Assembly (NCBI GenBank): GCA_041655595.1
Contig: JBBAFB010000098.1
Coordinates: 1 to 8,302 of the forward strand
DNA from: JBBAFB01 sp041655595
Lineage (GTDB): Bacteria > Bacillota > DULZ01
Direction of reading: 5' to 3'
DNA: 8,302 nt
Under the pieces are notes generated by a model. That model made no database searches. It saw only the letters and a program-made list of their open reading frames with translations, and was not told the DNA's origin. Every line of letters begins with the position of its first letter. The stretch's first letter is position 1. This document shows positions 6,496 through 8,302 of the stretch, piece after piece. The position numbers and the translations under genes are program-made.

Positions 6496-7656
6496 TCATT
6501 TCATAATTACTCTATTAAGTGCTCTATTAAGTGTTTTATCCAAAGAATCGGCATATTCCGCTGCGCCCAAGCCAAAAATGAACTTTTCTGCCAGGTAGGT
6601 TGGTTCCTTTTTTATCAGAAAATCAACTTTTTCAGAAACCGCAAGTGCCGAATTTAATTCTGTCTCCGGCAGTAAAACTAAAAATGCATTTTCCTCCCAT
6701 CTGGCTGCAGAATCTAGTTTCCTTAGGTTGTTTAGCAATAAATTACCCACCGCTTTAATTATTTGCTCTTGCTCAACCCGGGGCGGAGTTTTTTCAAGGG
6801 TTTTGGTGAAATCAAGCACACAAAAAATAGTCGAGAATATATTACCATACCTTTCGTTTCTCTGCACTTCGGCTTTTAATTTTTCCTTAATACCCCTAGG
6901 ATTTAGTAGGCCGGTAAGCCCATCCAACTTGCTATGGTCCTCTGATAACTCATTGAGAACTGCTTTCGCGTTTAAAAGGCCCGATAATTCTTTTACTTTT
7001 TCGATAAAGGGCTGAAGTTTTTCGTGCCCTACAAAAACTCGCCACTCACCATCTTCCTCAAAAACTACCATCTTGGCTAACACATCCCTGCCCGTCATAT
7101 CCATAACGGCATTGTATTCCAACACATCAATTTTAAATTCTACAACTTCGTCGAATAGATGTCCATTTAGCAGCTTATTTTTATGTATTTCTTTGACCTT
7201 CAATTCGTGTTCCTTTAACCGGAAAATAATTGCCACAGCTTTTTGCCAAGCAATAAAATCCTTTCTGTCAATATTTGCTTTGTCAAAATTCGAAATCAAT
7301 TGATAAGCCTCATCAAATCTACCCATCATAATATGTTGAAAGTAATTATAGAGCTTGGTTTCGGCAGTTAACAAGGTTTTTTTAAGCTTTTCGGCCATGG
7401 CCCTTATTTGGGGATCCTCATGCCCAGATTTAAAATACAGTTCTCTCCACTCCATATTATATCTCTCCCTTTGGGTAGGGTTACTTAACACGGCATAGGC
7501 TTTGTTAATCATTTGCATAATTTCTTTTGCGGACTCGTTTTTATTAATATCCGGGTGATACTTTTTTGCCAGTTTTCTGTATGCCCCCTCAATAACTTCC
7601 GGCTCCGCAAAATAATGAACTTGGAGAATTCTATAATAATCTTCCGTCTTAACCAT
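6496..7656 (-). CDS. J-domain protein with C-terminal degenerate GGDEF domain
   Basis: This 386-residue fusion has three parts. Residues about 5-70 are a J domain with the Hsp70-activating motif H34-P35-D36 in KKYHPDINKN and typical helices (EGAYRKLAKKY, INKAYAVLSNPTQRERYN); there is no Gly/Phe or zinc region, so it is a class III J protein. Residues about 80-225 are unassigned; the segment around FEEDGEWRVFVG might be an NTF2-like fold, but that is a guess. Residues about 243-386 follow a GGDEF domain (start DGLTGLLNPRG, D282 in VLDFTK, R318 before the active-site loop, ending SLDKTLNRAL), but the GGDEF signature is EENAF at 321-325. Diguanylate cyclase activity is therefore very unlikely. 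The ATG at 7656 has AAGGTGG ten bases upstream. It opens the run leading into cheR. The J domain and GGDEF-like fold are clear; the function is unknown. Confidence 0.9.
   Translation of the reverse strand: MVKTEDYYRILQVHYFAEPEVIEGAYRKLAKKYHPDINKNESAKEIMQMINKAYAVLSNPTQRERYNMEWRELYFKSGHEDPQIRAMAEKLKKTLLTAETKLYNYFQHIMMGRFDEAYQLISNFDKANIDRKDFIAWQKAVAIIFRLKEHELKVKEIHKNKLLNGHLFDEVVEFKIDVLEYNAVMDMTGRDVLAKMVVFEEDGEWRVFVGHEKLQPFIEKVKELSGLLNAKAVLNELSEDHSKLDGLTGLLNPRGIKEKLKAEVQRNERYGNIFSTIFCVLDFTKTLEKTPPRVEQEQIIKAVGNLLLNNLRKLDSAARWEENAFLVLLPETELNSALAVSEKVDFLIKKEPTYLAEKFIFGLGAAEYADSLDKTLNRALNRVIMK
6510..6533. repeat. 12-bp perfect tandem duplication at the 3' end of the J-domain/GGDEF-like gene
   Basis: CTCTATTAAGTG occurs twice in direct succession (6510-6521 and 6522-6533, plus strand). 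It encodes the doubled LNR of TLNRALNR close to the C-terminus. The frame is preserved. It may be a recent slippage duplication. Confidence 0.8.
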
Positions 7657-7666
7657 AAGAGACTGT

Positions 7667-7673
7667 CCACCTT
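7667..7673 (-). promoter_or_regulatory. Ribosome binding site of the J-domain/GGDEF-like gene
   Basis: AAGGTGG lies ten bases before the ATG at 7656, after an A-rich run. It supports this start; there is no other good site in the spacer. It is about 25 bases downstream of the stem-loop at 7699-7755, close enough for that structure to affect ribosome access. Confidence 0.65.
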
Positions 7674-7698
7674 TTTTAGCTATTTACAATCGAGGAGT

Positions 7699-7755
7699 CC
7701 GTGGTTGCCCCAAGGCGGCAAAGACCGCCCCTGCTAAGCTTTTGAGCAACCACAG
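7699..7755 (-). promoter_or_regulatory. Stem-loop structure in the leader of the operon (unknown class)
   Basis: On the minus strand CTGTGGTTGC (7746-7755) pairs with GCAACCACGG (7699-7708): ten pairs including one G-U. Inside the 37-base apical part a second hairpin, GGCGG with CCGCC (7725-7729 and 7714-7718), forms around a short TCTTTG loop. An unpaired stretch containing AAGCTT lies on the 5' side. No T run follows on either strand, so it is not an intrinsic terminator. It lies between the receptor gene and the J-domain gene. It could be a cis-acting RNA or riboswitch-like leader, a protein site, or the remnant of a mobile-element end. I could not match it to a riboswitch class I know, including c-di-GMP class I. 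Confidence 0.5.
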
Positions 7756-7770
7756 CTTACCCCGCAAAGT

Positions 7771-7797
7771 TTTTATGCCATATTATTACGTCATTTA
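7771..7797 (-). promoter_or_regulatory. Possible sigma-28 (SigD/FliA-type) promoter for the chemotaxis operon
   Basis: On the minus strand TAAA (7794-7797) is followed after 15 bases by GCATAAAA (7771-7778). The sigma-28 consensus is TAAA-N15-GCCGATAA, so the -35 and the spacing match exactly and the -10 matches in five of eight positions. Transcription would start near 7764, placing the stem-loop wholly within a leader of about 110 bases. Motility and chemotaxis genes are typical sigma-28 targets, but the -10 is imperfect and the call is tentative. Confidence 0.3.
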
Positions 7798-7832
7798 CTA
7801 CCTCGGGATTCTACAGCCCCGCCGGTACAACA

Positions 7833-8302
7833 TTAGTACTTACCAAATTCTTTATCGCTCAATGCAATCTTCGCCTTGGCAGGAGAGCCTTCCCCTTTAT
7901 GTTGTTGCTCATCTTCTTTATCTGCCTTCTTATTTTCGGATATCTCCTCCAACATTTTTAGTACTTCCGGATTTAATTCTTCATATTTATTATAAGTATG
8001 GCTTACCTTCTTCAGCTTAAATCTTGCAACAGCATCTCGCATTAAATCAGCTTGACTGGAGAGCTCCTCACTAGCAGCAGCACTTTCCTCCGAAGTGGCG
8101 GAGTTAGTCTGCACCACTTGAGATACCTGCATAACTCCTTGATTAATTTGGGCAATGCCGGAGGCCTGCTCGTTAGATGCAATAGCAATATCCCCTACTA
8201 AGTTGGCTGCTTTAGCAACCCCTTCTACAATTTCGGTAAGAGCGGCGGCTGTTTCATTGGCTATTTTTGTCCCATCCTCTACTTTTTTAATTGAGCCTTC
8301 TA
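7833..8302 (-). CDS. Methyl-accepting chemotaxis protein, C-terminal part (N-terminus beyond window edge)
   Basis: The last 155 codons of a chemoreceptor; the frame stays open to the right edge, so the start, the sensor domain, any membrane segments and the signalling tip lie outside. The visible part is the descending helix of the cytoplasmic coiled coil (IANETAAALTEIVEGVAKAA, ASNEQASGIAQINQGV, QVSQVVQTNSATSEESAAA) and the C-terminal methylation region (SEELSSQADLM), where glutamine and glutamate pairs are targets for CheR, CheB and CheD encoded downstream. A charged, probably disordered tail of about 60 residues follows and ends in SDKEFGKY, an ending I recall from clostridial receptors (from memory only). 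There is no NWETF-like pentapeptide. A later internal ATG at 8132 is not a start, because the receptor helix is continuous above it. Family identity is secure; the ligand cannot be told. Confidence 0.95.
   Translation of the reverse strand, partial: EGSIKKVEDGTKIANETAAALTEIVEGVAKAANLVGDIAIASNEQASGIAQINQGVMQVSQVVQTNSATSEESAAASEELSSQADLMRDAVARFKLKKVSHTYNKYEELNPEVLKMLEEISENKKADKEDEQQHKGEGSPAKAKIALSDKEFGKY

Noticed and set aside
7804..7821. Intrinsic terminator for the chemoreceptor gene
   Set aside because: CGGGG pairs with TCCCG (one G-U pair) around an 8-base loop just after the stop, but no run of T follows on the minus strand.
7657..7832. Cyclic-di-GMP class I riboswitch ahead of the J-domain/GGDEF-like gene
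   Set aside because: Some pieces look similar (GCAAAG, GCGGGGTAAGC), but the order, spacing and conserved core of that class are not present on either strand.
7742..8020. 92-codon plus-strand frame crossing the spacer and the receptor gene
   Set aside because: Most of it is antisense to the chemoreceptor tail and the rest lies in the spacer. The product shows no recognisable domain, and no ribosome site was seen.
7833..8132. A separate 99-residue protein starting at the ATG at 8132
   Set aside because: The chemoreceptor helix continues in frame above this ATG to the window edge, so it is an internal methionine.

Overview
The window looks like part of a flagellar/chemotaxis and cyclic-di-GMP signalling region from a low-GC, Gram-positive anaerobe of the Clostridia (a Peptococcaceae/Desulfotomaculum-like lineage is my best guess, at low confidence). 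The reasons are the moderately AT-rich DNA (judged by eye), the purine-rich AGGTG/GGGAGGGG-type ribosome sites, the frequent GTG and TTG starts, the presence of cheD, and a chemoreceptor tail of clostridial style. Every gene I can support is on the minus strand, so the cluster reads from right to left. I see no tRNA, rRNA, CRISPR array or complete mobile element.

Layout in transcription order. The window opens at 8302 inside the signalling end of a methyl-accepting chemotaxis protein (stop at 7833). A 176-base spacer (7657-7832) follows, holding a stem-loop and a possible sigma-28-type promoter. Then comes a closely packed run: a J-domain protein with a degenerate GGDEF domain (7656-6496), cheR (about 6492-5668), cheB (5656-4625), cheD (4601-4128), a soluble PAS hybrid histidine kinase (4111-2147), a stand-alone receiver protein (about 2145-1753) and an HD-GYP phosphodiesterase (1721-696). 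Gaps inside the run are 1 to 31 bases, so it is probably one operon. A second spacer (530-695) with an AT-rich inverted repeat and a possible promoter separates this run from a PAS-domain sensor gene (529 to beyond position 1).

How the genes may work together. CheR adds methyl groups to receptor glutamates, CheB removes them and deamidates glutamines, and CheD deamidates further glutamines: together they form the adaptation arm of chemotaxis and can act on the receptor just upstream. CheA, CheW, CheY and CheC are not in the window. The kinase, lone receiver and HD-GYP protein look like a second signalling line ending in c-di-GMP breakdown, in effect an RpfG-type regulator split over two genes. 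The first gene of the operon carries a GGDEF fold whose catalytic motif is replaced by EENAF, so a probably dead cyclase-like domain opens the operon and an apparently intact c-di-GMP hydrolase closes it.

The most unusual items are the J-domain/pseudo-GGDEF fusion, the hybrid kinase's HPt-like tail in which the phosphorylatable histidine is a glutamine, and the unexplained structured leader in front of the operon.
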